From Streptomyces sp. S465 (GTDB lineage: Bacteria > Actinomycetota > Actinomycetes > Streptomycetales > Streptomycetaceae): a stretch of 64,000 nt of DNA. The stretch covers positions 8,426,001-8,490,000 of the forward strand of contig NZ_CP114036.1 in assembly GCF_026898115.1 (NCBI RefSeq). Direction: 5' to 3'. Below are positions 17,174-30,700 of this stretch, piece by piece. The position numbers and the translations under genes were made by a program. Below the pieces are notes generated by a model. That model did no database searches. It saw only the letters and a list, made by a program, of their open reading frames with translations, and was not told where the DNA came from. Every line of letters starts with the position of its first letter. The first letter of the stretch is position 1.

Positions 17174-17377
17174 TCAGGAGGCCACGCCGTCCATGCGTTC
17201 GCGCAGGCTGCGCGGCCGCATATCGGTCCACACCTCATCGACGTACGCGGAGCACTCGTCCTTGGTGCCCTCCTTGCCGACGGGGTGCCAGCCCTCGGGC
17301 ACGTCGAGGTCGGCGGGCCACAGCGAGTACTGGTCCTCGTCGTTGCGCAGCACCTGGTAGCGGGCGTTGTCGTCCAT
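17174..17377 (-). CDS. MbtH-like protein (adenylation-domain partner)
   Basis: A 67-residue MbtH-family protein that binds NRPS adenylation domains and helps their folding and activity. The signature is intact: NDEDQYSLWP near residue 12, VPEGWHPV, then CSAYVDEVWTDMRPRSL. AGGAGAGG precedes the ATG at 17377. It is the last gene of the NRPS cluster, 64 bases after the MFS exporter, and is expected to serve some or all of the ten adenylation domains encoded upstream. Confidence 0.96.
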   Translation of the reverse strand: MDDNARYQVLRNDEDQYSLWPADLDVPEGWHPVGKEGTKDECSAYVDEVWTDMRPRSLRERMDGVAS

Positions 17378-17441
17378 GGTCGGTCGGTTCCTCTCCTATG
17401 AGTGATCTCGGACGTCGGATCGAGCAGTGGGGACCTGACGG

Positions 17442-18701
17442 TCAGTCGGCGGCCACGGGCTGCCGCCCGGCCTCATGGCCCCGGGCCAGGGTGCGCAGGC
17501 TCGGGCTGACGGTGGCCAGGACGGCCGCGGCGGCCATCCCGGCCGAGCAGAGCAGGATCGCCCGGCCGCCCGGCAGGAGCTGGGCGAGCGACCCGCCCAG
17601 CGCGGGACCCGCCGCGCCCGCGGCCCCGCAGGCCAGGACGAGGGTGCTGGTGAGCCTGCCGCGCAGCTCGTCCGGGGTGCGCAGCAGCTGGTCCGTCATG
17701 ATGGCGGTGTTCGCCGCCGGCGGGAACATCGCCATCAGGGCGAACAGCACCCCGATCAGATAGCCGCTGTCCACCAGCACGGTGACCGGGGCGAGCACGG
17801 CCAGGGCCCAGAACACCGCGACGATGGCGCCGTAGGGGCCCAGCCGCCGGTGGGTCACGGGCGCCGTCAGCGCGCCGAGCACCCCGCCCACCCCGAGCAT
17901 CGCCGCCATCACACCGACCTCCCCGGAGGGCACCCCCCTGGACTCGGCGACCACGATGACGACGAGGTAGAAGGCGCTGAAGAACAGGTTGAGCACCACC
18001 GCGCACAGCACCGTGACCCGGATCCGGGGCTCCCGCCACACCCAGCGCAGCCCGGCCAGCGCCTCACCGACGAGCGGGCCCGCCCCGCCGGCGGGCCGCT
18101 CGCGCCGGGGCAGCCGGACGAAGAGCAGCGCGACGAAGGAGAGCGTGTGCGTCACGGTGTCCACCAGGAAGGGCACGAACCGTCCCACGGCGAAGAGGAA
18201 TCCGCCGGTGGCGGTGCCCGCCAGCTGGCCCATCGAGGCGCGGGCGGTGTTCATCGCCACCGCCGTGGGCAGCTGCTCGTCCGCCACCAGGGCCGGCAGC
18301 GACGCGCTCTCCGCCGGTTCGAAGAGCGCCGCGCTCGCCCCGAACACCGCCGCCACGACCACCATGTGCCAGACCGCGGCGGCGCCGGACCACACGGCGA
18401 CCACCAGGCTGAGGGCGGCGGCCGCCTGGGCGGCCTCACAGCCCAGCATGATCGCCTTGCGGTCGTAACGGTCCACCAGGACACCCGCCGGGAGCCCCGC
18501 CACCAGCTGCGCGGCGGCGACGGTGCCCATGACCAGACCGGAGGCGGCGCCCGAGCCGGTGAGCGCGAGGACCAGCAGCGGAAACGCGATCGCCGTCGCG
18601 TGGAAGCCGAACTCCGATAGCGCCTGACCGCCCCACAGCAGCCGGTAGCCCCGGTTGCGCGACAGCGGGACCGGTTCGGACACCGGCGCGGCCGCGGTCA
18701 T
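17442..18701 (-). CDS. MFS exporter of the NRPS cluster
   Basis: A 419-residue, 12-helix major facilitator of the EntS/DHA-like type. Motif A is in the loop after helix 2 (VDRYDRKAIML); the second half repeats the pattern around residues 215-400. The ATG at 18701 overlaps the TGA of the second NRPS (ATGA), so it is translationally coupled to peptide synthesis. That placement makes it the probable exporter of the cyclic peptide across the membrane, also giving self-protection. The open frame continues upstream inside the NRPS gene in a different frame and is not coding there. Confidence 0.9.
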   Translation of the reverse strand: MTAAAPVSEPVPLSRNRGYRLLWGGQALSEFGFHATAIAFPLLVLALTGSGAASGLVMGTVAAAQLVAGLPAGVLVDRYDRKAIMLGCEAAQAAAALSLVVAVWSGAAAVWHMVVVAAVFGASAALFEPAESASLPALVADEQLPTAVAMNTARASMGQLAGTATGGFLFAVGRFVPFLVDTVTHTLSFVALLFVRLPRRERPAGGAGPLVGEALAGLRWVWREPRIRVTVLCAVVLNLFFSAFYLVVIVVAESRGVPSGEVGVMAAMLGVGGVLGALTAPVTHRRLGPYGAIVAVFWALAVLAPVTVLVDSGYLIGVLFALMAMFPPAANTAIMTDQLLRTPDELRGRLTSTLVLACGAAGAAGPALGGSLAQLLPGGRAILLCSAGMAAAAVLATVSPSLRTLARGHEAGRQPVAAD

Positions 18702-21700
18702 ACGGCACCCCGGCAGTCGTCGGCGATCGCGCGCAGCGCCGCCGCGAAGTCCCCGGCCACCGCCTCCACGGTCGCGTGGTCGTGCACATCGGGGCGGTAG
18801 TGCCAGGTGAAGCCGAGCCGGCCGTCCTGCACCGCGCCCACCACCTCCAGCAGGTGGGAACCGCCCTCGCGCGGGTCGTGGTCCTGGCCGAACGACCCGT
18901 GCTCGGCGTGCACCAGACCACCCTGGGCTCGCGCCGACCGGGCGTCCCACTGGCCCAGGTAGTTGAAGACGATCTGCGGTCCGGAGCCGTCGCGGGACAG
19001 CCGCTCGCGCAGCTCGGGCGGGCCGAAGGCGCGCAGCGCCCCGAAGCCGAAGCCGTTGCCGGGCACGGTCCGCAGCCGCCGCCGGACCGACTTGACCAGA
19101 CCGCGCCAGTCGGCCGGCCCGCCGTCGGGCAGGTCCGGCAGCTCGAAGGAGACCGGATACATCGTGGTGAACCAGCCCACCGTACGGGAGAGATCGACAC
19201 CTTCCAGGACGTCCTCCTCGCGCCCGTGCCCCTCCAGCTCCACGAAGACCCGGTTCCGGCCCGTCCAGCGGGACAGCGCCGGCGCGAGGGCGGCGAGCAG
19301 CACATCGTTGATCCGGGTGCGGTAGGCGGTGGGCGCCGCGCGCAGCAGCGCCTCGGTGTCCCGCTCGCCGAGCGCGACCGCCACCGTACGGGTGGCTGCC
19401 CCCGGCGCGGCCACCTGGTGGTCGACCGGCAGCGGCGGGGCGTCGAGGGCCGCGCACCAGTGGTCGGCCTCATGGTCCAGGGCGCCGCCCGCGACATGGT
19501 CCGCCAGCCGCCGCGCCCAGCCCCGGAACGCGGTGGTCCTGGGGCCCAGGTCCACCGGTTCGCCCCGCACGCCCTGCTGATACGCCAGGTCCAGATCGTC
19601 CAGCAGGATCCGCCAGGACACCCCGTCGATGACCAGGTGGTGCGCGGTCAGGAAGAGGAACGGCCGCCGCGCCCCGCCGAAGCGGAACAGCGCGGCCTTC
19701 AGCAGCGGCCCGCGGCCGAGGTCGAAGCCCGCGTGGAGCGCGTCGGCCACCCGCTCCATCGCCGCGTCCGCCTCCCGCGCCGGCAGACCGGACAGGTCGT
19801 GGCGGTCCAGGACGGCGGTGTCCGCCCCCGGCTCGGGGACGTGACCGCGCCACTCGCCGCCGTCCTCGGTGAACCGGGTGCGCAGTGCGTCATGGTGGAC
19901 CAGGAGCGCGGCCAGCGCCCCTTCCAGCGCCTCCTCGTCCGGTTCCCGGTGCAGCTCCAGCAGGGTGGACTGGTTGAAGTGGTGCGGATTGACGGTGTGG
20001 GTGGCGAAGAACCAGCGCTGGATCGGGGTCAGCGGCAGCGCCCCGGTCACCGGCTCCGCACGGCCCTCGTCCCGCTCGGCGGTGGCCACGGTGGCCAGCG
20101 CGGCCACCGACTGATGGGTGAACAGGTCCTTGGTGGTCAGCCGGAGTCCGGCCTGGCGGGCGCGGGAGACCACCTGGATGCTGAGGATGGAGTCCCCGCC
20201 GAGGTCGAAGAAGTTGTCCTCCACGCCCACCCGTTCCAGGCCGAGCACATCCGCCCAGACGGCCGCGATCCGGCGCTCCATCGGGGTGCGCGGGGCGACA
20301 TGGCCCGCTCCGGAGGAGGCCGGCGCCGGGTCCGGGTCGGGCAGGGCCCGGCGGTCGACCTTGCCATGGGCCGTCAGCGGCAGGGTGTCCAGGGTGGCGA
20401 ACGCCGAGGGCACCATATGGGACGGGAGGGTCCGCCGCAGATGGTCGCGGAGCGCGGCGGCGGTCGGCGCGCCGCCCGGCGCCGGGACGACATAGCCCAC
20501 CAGCCGCTTCCCGCCCATGGGCTGCTCCGGGGTCGCGGCGGTCCGCCGTACGGCGACCACCGCTTCCCGCACGTCCGGGGCGCGCCGCAGCGCGCTCTCC
20601 ACCTCGCCGAGTTCGATCCGGAAGCCCCGCACCTTGACCTGGTCGTCGGCCCGGCCCAGGAACCTCAACTCACCGTCGCCGGTCCACCGGACCACATCGC
20701 CGGTGCGGTACATCCGGCCGCCCGCGGGGCCGAACGGATCGGCCACGAACCGCGCCGCGGTCAGCCCCGGACGGCCCAGATAGCCCCGCGCCAGACCCGC
20801 GCCCGCCACATACAGCTCCCCGGCCACGCCCACCGGCACCGGGCGCAGCGCCTCGTCCAGCACATAGACCCGGGTGTTGGGGATCGGCCGGCCGATCGGC
20901 GGCGCCCCCGACCCGGCGGTCAGCGGCTCTGACCAGGTGCTCACCACCGTGGCCTCGGTCGGGCCGTAGGAGTTGACCAGCCGCCGGCCCGGGGCCCAGC
21001 GGTCCACCAGCTCGGCGGAGCAGGTGTCGCCGCCGACGATCAGGGTCCGCAGATCCGGCAGCTGTGGGCACACCGCCTCGTCCAGGGTGGCCAGCGCCGC
21101 CGGGGGGATCAGCGCATGGGTGATCCGCTGCCCGCCGAGCACCTCGGCCAGCCGCTCGCCCAGCAGCGGGCCCTCGTCACCGATCACCAGCGCCGCGCCG
21201 GCGGGCAGCGAGACGCACAGCTCGAGGACGGCGGCGTCGAAGCTCGGGGAGGAGAACTGGAGCACCCGGTCCCCGGCCCGCACGCCGTAGTGCGCGGCCC
21301 CGGCGGCCGCGAAGCTCGCCAGCCCCGCATGGGTGACCACCACCGCCTTGGGCACACCGGTGGACCCGGAGGTGTAGATGACGTACGCCGGGTGGTCCGG
21401 CGTCAGGCCACGGCCGGGCGGCGGCCCGGCCGGGCCGTCCTCTACCCAGACCGGGGCCGTGTCGTCGAGCACCACCGAGGGCCCGGCGTCCTGGAGCATG
21501 AACGCCACCCGCTCCTTCGGATAGCCGGGGTCGACCGGCAGGAACGCGCCGCCCGCCTTCACCACGGCCAGCTGCGCCACCAGCATCTCCACCGAACGCG
21601 GCAGCACCAGTGCCACCAGGTGCTCCGGGCCCACGCCCCGGCCGATCAGCCGGTGCGCCAGCCGGTTCGCGGCCGTCTCCAGCTCGGCGAAGGTCAGATC

Positions 21701-24700
21701 GCCCTTCCCGTACCGCACGGCCGTGGCGTCCGGGGAGAGCGCCACCTGCCGCTCGAACAGCTCGCGCAGCGTGGCCGGCGCCACCTCCCGCCGGGTGTCG
21801 TTCCACTCGACCAGGGTGCGCCGCAGCTCGGCCGGGGTGGCCAGCGGCAGCGCGCCCACCGGCCGCCGCGGATCCGCGGCGATCCCGGCGAGCAGCGCGC
21901 CCAGGGCGGTGCCCATCCGCGCCACGGTCGGGGCGTCGAACAGATCGGTGCTGTAGCCGATCAGCCCGCGCAGCACGCCCCCCTCGCCCTCGGCGAACTC
22001 GAAGGTGAGGTCGAAGCTCGCGGTGTCGGTCTCCAGCTCCACGTCCGTCAGCTCCAGACCGGGCAGGTCCAGCGCCCGGCCCGGGGCGTTCTGGAGCACC
22101 ACCATCGCCTGGAACAGCGGTGTCCGGCTGGTGTCGCGGGCCGGCCGCACCTCGTCCACCACCCGCTCGAACGGCACCGCCTGATGGGCGAAGGCGTCCA
22201 GGACGGTGCCGCGCACCTCGGCCAGGAAGTCGTCGAAACGGGCGCGCGGATCGACCGTGGAACGCAGCACCAGGGTGTTGACGAAGAACCCGATCAGCCG
22301 CTCGACCTCGGCGCGCTCCCGCCCCGAGGTGACGGTGCCCACGGCGATGTCCCGCCCGCCCGACAGCCGGGCCAGCAGGATCTGGGCCGCCGCCACCAGC
22401 GTCATGAACAACGTGGTGCCCCGGGCCTGCCCGAACTCCCGCAAGGGCCGGACCACCTCGGCGGGGACGGTGAACTCCACGGTCGCGCCGTATCGCGTCC
22501 GCACCGCGGGCCGGGGCCGGTCGGTGGGCAGCTCCAGCGGTGGTACATCGGCCAACTGGCGCTTCCAGTAGGCCAGTTGCTCTTCGGCGCGGGGGGCGGT
22601 GAGCTCGGCGCGCTGCCAGTGGGCGAAGTCCGCGTAATGCACCGGCAGCGGTGGCAGCGCCGCGGGCTCGCCGCTCAGCGCCGCCCGGTACAGCTCCCGC
22701 AGATCGCCGAGGAGCACACCGGTGGACCAGCCGTCGGTGATGATGTGGTGCAGCGTCAGGCTCAGTACGTGTTCCCGGGCGCCCAGCCGGATCAGCCCGG
22801 TCCGCAGCAGCGGGCCGCGCCGCAGGTCGAACGGGCGGGCCCGGTCGTACGCCAGCAGCGCCCGCAGCTCCGCCTCCCGCTCGGGGGCGGACAGATGGGA
22901 CAGGTCCAACGGGTCGAGCCGGATCTCCCCCGGCTCGTGCACGATCTGCACCCCGCGGCCGTCCACCGTGTCGAAGGTGGTCCGCAGCGACTCGTGCCGG
23001 GCCACCAGCGCGGTCAGCGCCGCGCCGAGCGCGGCCACGTCGAGGGTGCCGCGCATCCGCAGCGCGAGCGGGGTGATGTACTCGGCGCTGTCCGGTGCGA
23101 AGGAGTCCAGGAACCACAGCCGTTGCTGGGGGTACGACAGCGGCAGCTCGGCGTCCCGGTCCACCGGTGTGATCGGGGCGGGCCGGTCCGCGCCCCGGCC
23201 GTCCGCGCCGGCGAGCGCCTCGGCCAGGGCGGCGACCGTGGGATGGCTGAACACCAGCCGGGGCGACAGCTCCACCCCGAACACCTCCCGCAGCCGCGAG
23301 GTGAGCCGGATGGACAGGATCGAGTCGCCGCCGAGCTCGAAGAAGTCGTCCCCGGCGCCGACGCGCGCCACCTGGAGCACCTCGGCCCAGACCGCCGCCA
23401 CCGTCCGCTCGGCCCCCTCGCGCGGCTCGTGGTAGGGCGCGCGGCGCGATCCGAGGGCCGCCGGGTCCGGGGCGGGCAGCGCCGCGCGGTCCAGCTTCCC
23501 GGTGGGGCCGAGCGGCAGCGCGTCCAGCGGGACGACGGCGGACGGCACCATGTAGTCCGGCAGCCGGGCCGCGGCGTACGCGCGCAGCCGCGCACCGTCC
23601 ACCGTGGCCCCGGCACCGGCCACCGCGTAGGCCACCAGCCGCTTCCCGCCGGGCCGGTCCTCCCGGGCCACCACCGCGACATCCGCCACGTCCGGATGCC
23701 CGGCCAGCACCCCCTCCACTTCGCCGGGTTCGATCCGGAAGCCACGGATCTTGACCTGGTCGTCGGCGCGGCCGAGGAATTCCACCGTGCCGTCCGGCCG
23801 CCGGCGCGCCAGGTCGCCGGTGCGGTACATCCGCTCCCCGGCGGGCCCGTACGGATCGGCCAGGAAGGAGGCGGCGGTCGGGCCGGGGCGGCCGAGATAG
23901 CCACGCGCCACCCCCTCACCGGCGATGAACAGCTCCCCGACCACCCCCGGGGGAACCATCCGCAGCCGCGCGTCCAGGACGTGGACCCGCATGTTGTCCA
24001 GCGGCCGGCCGATCGGCACCACCTCGGGCACCGTATCGGCGCGGGACATCGGATACGACGTGGCGAAGGTGGTGGTCTCGGTCGGTCCGTACCCGTCCAC
24101 CACGGTCAGCCCGGGGCAGTGCGCCAGCACCCGGCGCACCGCCGCCGCCGGCACCACATCGCCGCCCGTCCACACCTCGCGCAGCCCCGCGAAGCAGTCC
24201 GGCGCGTCCTGCGCCAGCAGCCGGAACAGCCCGGCGGTCAGCCACAGCCCGGTCACCCCCTGCTCGGCCACCAGCCGGCGCACCGCCGTGGCGTCCAGCT
24301 CGCCGGGTGCCACCACCACCCGGCCGCCGTTCAGCAGCGGCACCCACATCTCGTAGGTGGCGGCGTCGAACGCCACCGGCGAGTGCATCGCCACCCGTTC
24401 GTGCCCGCCGCCGGTGAAGGCGCGGTCGAGGGCGAGCGCCACCACATCGCGCTGGCGCACCCCCACGGCCTTCGGCGCCCCGGTCGACCCGGAGGTGAAC
24501 ATCACATACGCCAGCTGGTCCCGGTGCACGTCCGCCGCGGGCGCCGCCGGCCCGCCCTGCCGGGCGGCGGCCACCTCCTCGCGCGTCAGCACGACCGCGG
24601 CGCCCGCCTGGTCCAGCAGCGTCCGCCGCCGGTCGCGCGGGGCGCGGGCGTCCACCGGTACGTACACCCCACCGGCCCTGACCACCGCCAGCTGGGCCAC

Positions 24701-27700
24701 GACCAGCTCCACCGACCGGTCCATCAGCAGCGCCACCCGGTCCTCCGGCCGCACCCCGGCGCGCACCAGGTGCCCCGCCAGCCGGCCCGACCAGTCGTCG
24801 AGTTCGGCGTAGCCGAGCGAGGTGGCGCCGTCGGTGACGGCGACGGCGTCCGGGGCGCGCCGGACCCGCTCGGCGAACAGCTCGGCCGGCGAACCCTGCG
24901 GCAGCGGCCGGGCGGTGGCGTTCCACTCGGCCGCCGCCCGCAGCCGCTCCGCCTCCGTCAGCAGCGGCAGCTCGTCCAGACACCGCCCGGCGCCGTCCGC
25001 GATCCCGGTCAGCAGCGTCCGGAGATGGGCCGCCGCCCGCTCCACCGTGGCCGCGTCGAACAGCGCCGGATCGTAGGCGATGTCGAAGCCCAGCCGGTCG
25101 CCGAGATAGGCGCGCAGACACAGCGGGAAGCTGGTGGAGTCCTCGGCCCGCACCTCGCGGACGACGATCCCGGCACCGGCCGCCGACGCCTCGTCGAACG
25201 GGTAGTTCTCGAACACCACCAAGCTCTCGAAGAGCGGCTCGCCGGCCGGGAGCGGGCTTAAGGCCTGGATGCGGGGGAGGGCGACGAAGTCGAAGCGGCG
25301 CGCCTCGCTCTGCTGCTCCTGGAGCTCCCGCAGCCACTCCACGACCTCACGGCCGCCGTCCGCCACGGCCCGGGTGGGGACCGTGTTGATGAACATGCCG
25401 ACCATCGTCTCCACGCCCGGCAGCCCGTCCGGACGGCCCGAGACGGTGGTGCCGAACACCACGTCGCGCTCACCGCCGTACCGCGCCAGCAGCAGCGCCC
25501 ACGCCCCCTGCACCACCGTGTTGACCGTCAGCCCGCCGCCGCGCGCCGTCCGACGCAGCCGGGCGGACACCGCCTCGGTCAGCTCCAGCCGGGTCAGCGC
25601 GGTGGAGGTGGTGCGGTGCGCCTCCCGGGGCGGCCGGTCGTACGGCAGCGGCGTGCGGGCCCCGAACCCCGCCAGCACCCCGGCCCAGTGCCGCTCCGCC
25701 CGCTCCTGGTCCCGTCCCCGCAGCCAGCCGAGGAAGTCCCGGAAGGGCCGGCGCGCGGGCGGCCGGGGCGTCAGCCCGGCGGCCAGGGCCGCATAGGTCT
25801 CGCACACCTCGGCGAAGACCTGCCCGGTGCTCCAGCCGTCGAGCATCAGATGGTGCGCGGTCCACACCAGCATGACCTCGTCCTCCGGGAGCCGGGCCAC
25901 CGCGATCCGGCTCAGCGGGGCCGAGGTGAGCTCCATCCCGGCGGCCCGGTCCGCGTCCAGCAGCCGGCGCAGCGCCTCCTCCCGCGCGGGCGGCGTCAGC
26001 TCCCGCCAGTCCAGCCGGGCGGTGGGCAGGGCGGCCCGCCGGTGGACGACCTGGACGGGCTCGGCGAGCCCCTCCCAGCGGACGGAGCTGCGCAGGCCCG
26101 GCGTACGGTCCACCACCCGCTGCCAGGCGGCCGCGAAGGCGTCCGGGTCGGCGATCCCGCCGATCCGGATCGCGATCTGGTCGAGGTAGGCGCCGCCGGT
26201 GTCCACCAGACCGTGGAAGAGCATGCCGGCCTGGAGCGGGGTCAGCGGGCAGATGTCCTCCACCGCGCCGCCGTCACCGGCGATCAGGTCCACCTGGCGC
26301 TGGTCGAGCCGGGCGAGCGGGAAGTCGGAGGGGGTGCGCCCGCCGGCGCCGGGCTCCGCGCAGTGCGCGACGATCTCCCGCAGCGCGGCCAGACAGTCCT
26401 CCGCGAGCCGGCGCACGGTCGCCTCGTCGTACATCCGGGCCGGATAGCTCCAGCCCAGCTCCAGCCGGCCGTCCTGGACCGCGCCGGTGACCTCCAGCAG
26501 GCAGGGGCGGGTCTCCTCGGGCGGGGCGTCCTGGCCGGTCACCGGGAGGGCGGCGCGGTAGAGGCCCGGGGCCGCCCCGGCGTCGTCCCCGGCCACGTCC
26601 CACTGGCCGTGGTAGTTGAAGACGATCTGCGGTGACGGGCCGTCGGCAAGCTCCCCGGCCGGGGAGCCCTCGGGGGCCAGGTGGCGCAGCGCTCCGTGGC
26701 CGATCCCGTGGTGCGGGACGGCCCGCAGCTGCTCCTTGACGGACCGCAGGGTCTCGCGCCATCCCGCCTCGGCGTCGACGGTCAGCGCCAGGGGGTACTC
26801 GGCGGTGAACCAGCCGACGGTGCGGGACAGGTCCAGGTCCTCGAAGAGATCCTCGCGGCCGTGTCCCTCGACCCCGATCAGCGCGGTGTTCCCGCCGGTC
26901 CAGCGCACCAGGGTCCGGCCGAGCGCGCCGAGCAGCACGTCGTCGATCCGCGTCCGGTAGACCCCGGGGACCGCGCGCAGCAGCGCCTCGGTCTCGGCGC
27001 GGCCGAGGACCGTGGTGACCGTGGCCGCCGTGCCATGGGTGTTGGGGCCCTCGCGGTCGACGGGGAGCGCGGCGGGCGCGGCGCGCGCGACGTCCCGCCA
27101 GTACGCCAGGTCGCCGTCGAGGCCGCCGGAGCGCACATGGTCCGCCAGCCGGGCGGCCCACCGGGTGAAGGCGGTGCTCGCCGGGGGCAGGGCGGGAACG
27201 CCACCGGCGGCGGCGCTCCGGTAGGCGGTCTGAAGATCGCCGAGGAGGACGCGCCAGGACACGCCGTCCACCACCAGGTGGTGGGCGGTGATCAGCAACT
27301 CGGGCGGCCGCTCCGGGCCGAAGGTGAACAGCAGCACCCGCAGCACGGCCCCCGCGCCGATGTCCAGCCCGGTCTGCGCGCCGACCGTGGCCTCGGCCAC
27401 GGCGGCGGCGCGTGCCGCCTCCTCCAGCCCGGACAGCTCGTACCGCTCCAGGACGCCGGCGGGGGCGGCGGGCAGGACCTCCTGGTACCACCGCCCGTCG
27501 ACGGCGAGGAAGCGGGTGCGCAGCGCCGCGTGCTGCGCCACCAGGGCGTCCACCGCCTGCCGCAGGGCGGCCTCGTCGAGGTCGCCGGTGAGCTGGAGCC
27601 GGTGGCTCATGGTGAAGTGGTGCCGGTCGCCGGGGCGCCGTCCGTAGAGGTACCAGTGCTGGATCGGGGTCAGCGGCGCCGGGCCGGCCACGGCCCCGGA

Positions 27701-30700
27701 CGGGGCCGGGCGGGGCTGGTGGCGGGGGTCGAGGCGCACCGCGAGTTCCGCGACGGTCTGGTGGCGGAAGACGTCCTTGGAGGTGAGCGCGAGCCCGGCC
27801 GCGCGGGCCCGGGAGACGATCTGGATGCTGAGGATCGAATCCCCGCCCAGGGCGAAGAAGTTGTCCTCCACGCCCACCTGGGGGACACCCAGCACCTCGG
27901 CCCACACCCGCGCGAGCACCGTCTCGGCCTCGGTGCGCGGCGCCACGTACGGCGAGCCCCGTTCCGGGCGGTCGCCGGGTGCGGGCAGGGCCCGCCGGTC
28001 GACCTTGCCGCTGTCGGTGCGGGGCATCCGCTCCAGCGTCACGAAGGCGGCCGGAACCATGTAGTCGGGCAGGGTGCGCTTGAGATGGGCGCGCAGCTCG
28101 ACCGGGTCCGGGGCGGCGGCGGTCACCAGGTAGGCCACCAGCCGCCGGTGGCCGGTGTCCTCGCGGGCCACCACCACCGCGTCCTCGATGGCCGGATGGT
28201 CCAGCAGCGCGCCCTCGATCTCCCCGGGCTCGATCCGGAACCCGCGGATCTTCAGCTGTTCGTCGGCGCGGCCGAGGAACTCCAGCGTCCCGTCCGCCGT
28301 CCAGCGCGCCCGGTCGCCGGTGCGGTACATCCGGCTGCCGGGAGGGCCGTACGGATCGGCGACGAAGTGCGCCGCGGTGAGCCCGGGGCGGCGCAGATAG
28401 CCACGGGCCACCTGGGCCCCGGCCAGATGGAGTGCACCGGGGACGCCGGGCGGCACCGGCCGCAGCGCGCCGTCCAGGACGTACGCCCGCAGATTGCGGC
28501 CGGGCCGCCCGATGAGCGGGCGGTCGCCGAGGTCGGCCAGCGCGCCGTACACCGCGTCCACGGTGCACTCGGTGGGCCCGTAGAAGTTGTACGCCGCCAC
28601 ATCCGGCACCGCGCGCAGCCGACGCCACAGCGCCGGCCCGATGGCCTCCCCGCCCACCATGACGATCCGCGGCCGGTGGCGGCCTTCGGCGAACAGCCCG
28701 GCCACCGTCAGCTCGTGCAGATACGACGGGGTGAGATCGAGGAAGTCCAGGCCACGGGCGTCGATCAGCGCCACCAGGGCGGGCGGGTCCAGCCGTACCG
28801 CGTCGTCGACCAGATGCACCTCCTGGCCCGAGGCCCAGAACACCGCGCCCTCCCAGGAGGTGTCGAAGGAGAACGCGGCGGTCAGCGCGGCGCGCAGCGG
28901 ACGGCCCGCCCCGGCCTGGTGCGGTGCGATGAGCCCGGCCCGGTGGTCCAGGCACAGGTTGACCAGCTGGCGGTGTTCGACGGCGACACCCTTGGGGCGG
29001 CCGGTGGACCCCGAGGTGTAGACGAGGTACGCGCAGTGCCCGGGGAGCAGCGGGGAGAGCCGGTCCGCATCGGTGGGATCGGTGTCCGGCAGCGCGTCCA
29101 GGGGCGCGTCCCGCAGGACCTTCGGGGTGAGGACGACCTCCGGCGCCGCGTCCTGGAGCAGGAACCGGGCCCGGTCGGCGGGCAGCGCGGGGTCGAGGTA
29201 CAGCTGCGCACCGCCCGCCTTGAGGACCGCGAGCTGGGCCACCATCAGCTCGGCGGTACGCGGCAGGCTGACCGCGACCACCTTCTCCGGGCCCACGCCG
29301 AGGGCGATCAGATGGTGGGCCAGCCGGTTGGCGCGGGCGTTCAGTCCCGCGTAGTCGTAGGCGGCGTCACCGGCCACCAGCGCCGTGGCGCCCGGGGTGC
29401 GGGCGGCCTGCTCCTCGAAGAGCCCGGGGAAGGTGGTGTCCGCCACCGTGAGCCCGGTGGCGTTCCACTCCGCCAGCACCGTCCGCCGCTCCTCGGCCGT
29501 CATCAGCGGCAGTTCGCCCACCCGGCGGCCGGGGTCCTCGGCCACCGCCTCCAGCAGCAGCCGCAGCCGGCGGACCATCCGCTCCACGGTCGCCGCGTCG
29601 AACAGATCGGTGTTGTACTCCACGAAGCCGGTCACGGCGCCGAGGTGGGCCACGAAGTCGAAGCCCAGGTCGAAACCGGCGGTCCGGCCGGGGACCCGGA
29701 CGGCCTCCACGGCCAGACCGGGCAGGTCGGGCACCTCGCCGCCCAGGTTGTGCAGCGCCACCATCACCTGGAAGAGCGGGGTGCGGCTGGTGTCCCGCTC
29801 CGGCTGGAGCGCGTCCACGACCCGCTCGAACGGCACGTCCTGGTGGGCGAAGGCGTCCAGCACGGTGTCCCGCACCCGGGCCAGCAGCTCCGCGAACGAC
29901 TCGTCGGCGGCCACCCGGGTCCGCAGCACCAGCGTGTTCACGAACATCCCGACCAGGTGCTCCAGTTCGGGGCGCTCCCGTCCGGAGGTCACGGTGCCCA
30001 CCGCGATGTCCTCCTGCCCCGACCAGCGGGCCAGCAGCACCTGGCAGGTGGCGAGGAGCGTCATGAACAAGGTGGCGTCACCGCGCCGCCCGGTCGCGCG
30101 CAGCCGCTCCACCAGCCCGGCGGGCAGGGTGAACTCCAGCAGCGCCCCATTCTTGGTCTGCACGGCCGGCCTCGGGCGGTCGGTCGGCAGCTCCAGCGGC
30201 GCCACATCCGCCAGCCGCGCCCGCCAGTGCTCCAGCTGCGGCTCCACCAGCGCCGCGCCGCCGCGCGGATCGCGCTGCCACGCCGCGAAGTCGGCGTAGC
30301 CCAGGGGCAGCGGGGGGAGCGCGGGCCGCCGGCCGGTGGCCGCCGCGCCGTACAGCTCGCTCAGATCGGTGCTGATGACGGCCGTGGACCAGCCGTCCGT
30401 GACGATGTGGTGCATCGTCAGGGTCAGCACGTGTTCCGCGTCGTCCAGCCGGATCAGGGACGCCCGCAGCAGCGGCCCGGTGCGCAGGTCGAACGGTGTG
30501 GCGCCGTCCCGCTCCAGCAGCCGGGCCAGCTCCCCCTCGCGCTCCGCCGGGGGCGCGGCGGTGAGGTCGTGCAGGGGCAGCGCCACCGGGTACGGGTCGT
30601 GCACCCGCTGCACCCCGTGGCCGTCCACCTCGGCGAAGGTGGTGCGCAGCGACTCGTGCCGGGCCACCAGACCGTCCAGGGCGGTGCGCAGGGCGGTGGT

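Noticed and set aside
18702..19457. Extension of the MFS exporter frame into the NRPS gene
   Set aside because: The ATG at 18701 overlaps the NRPS stop, and upstream residues have no transporter features.
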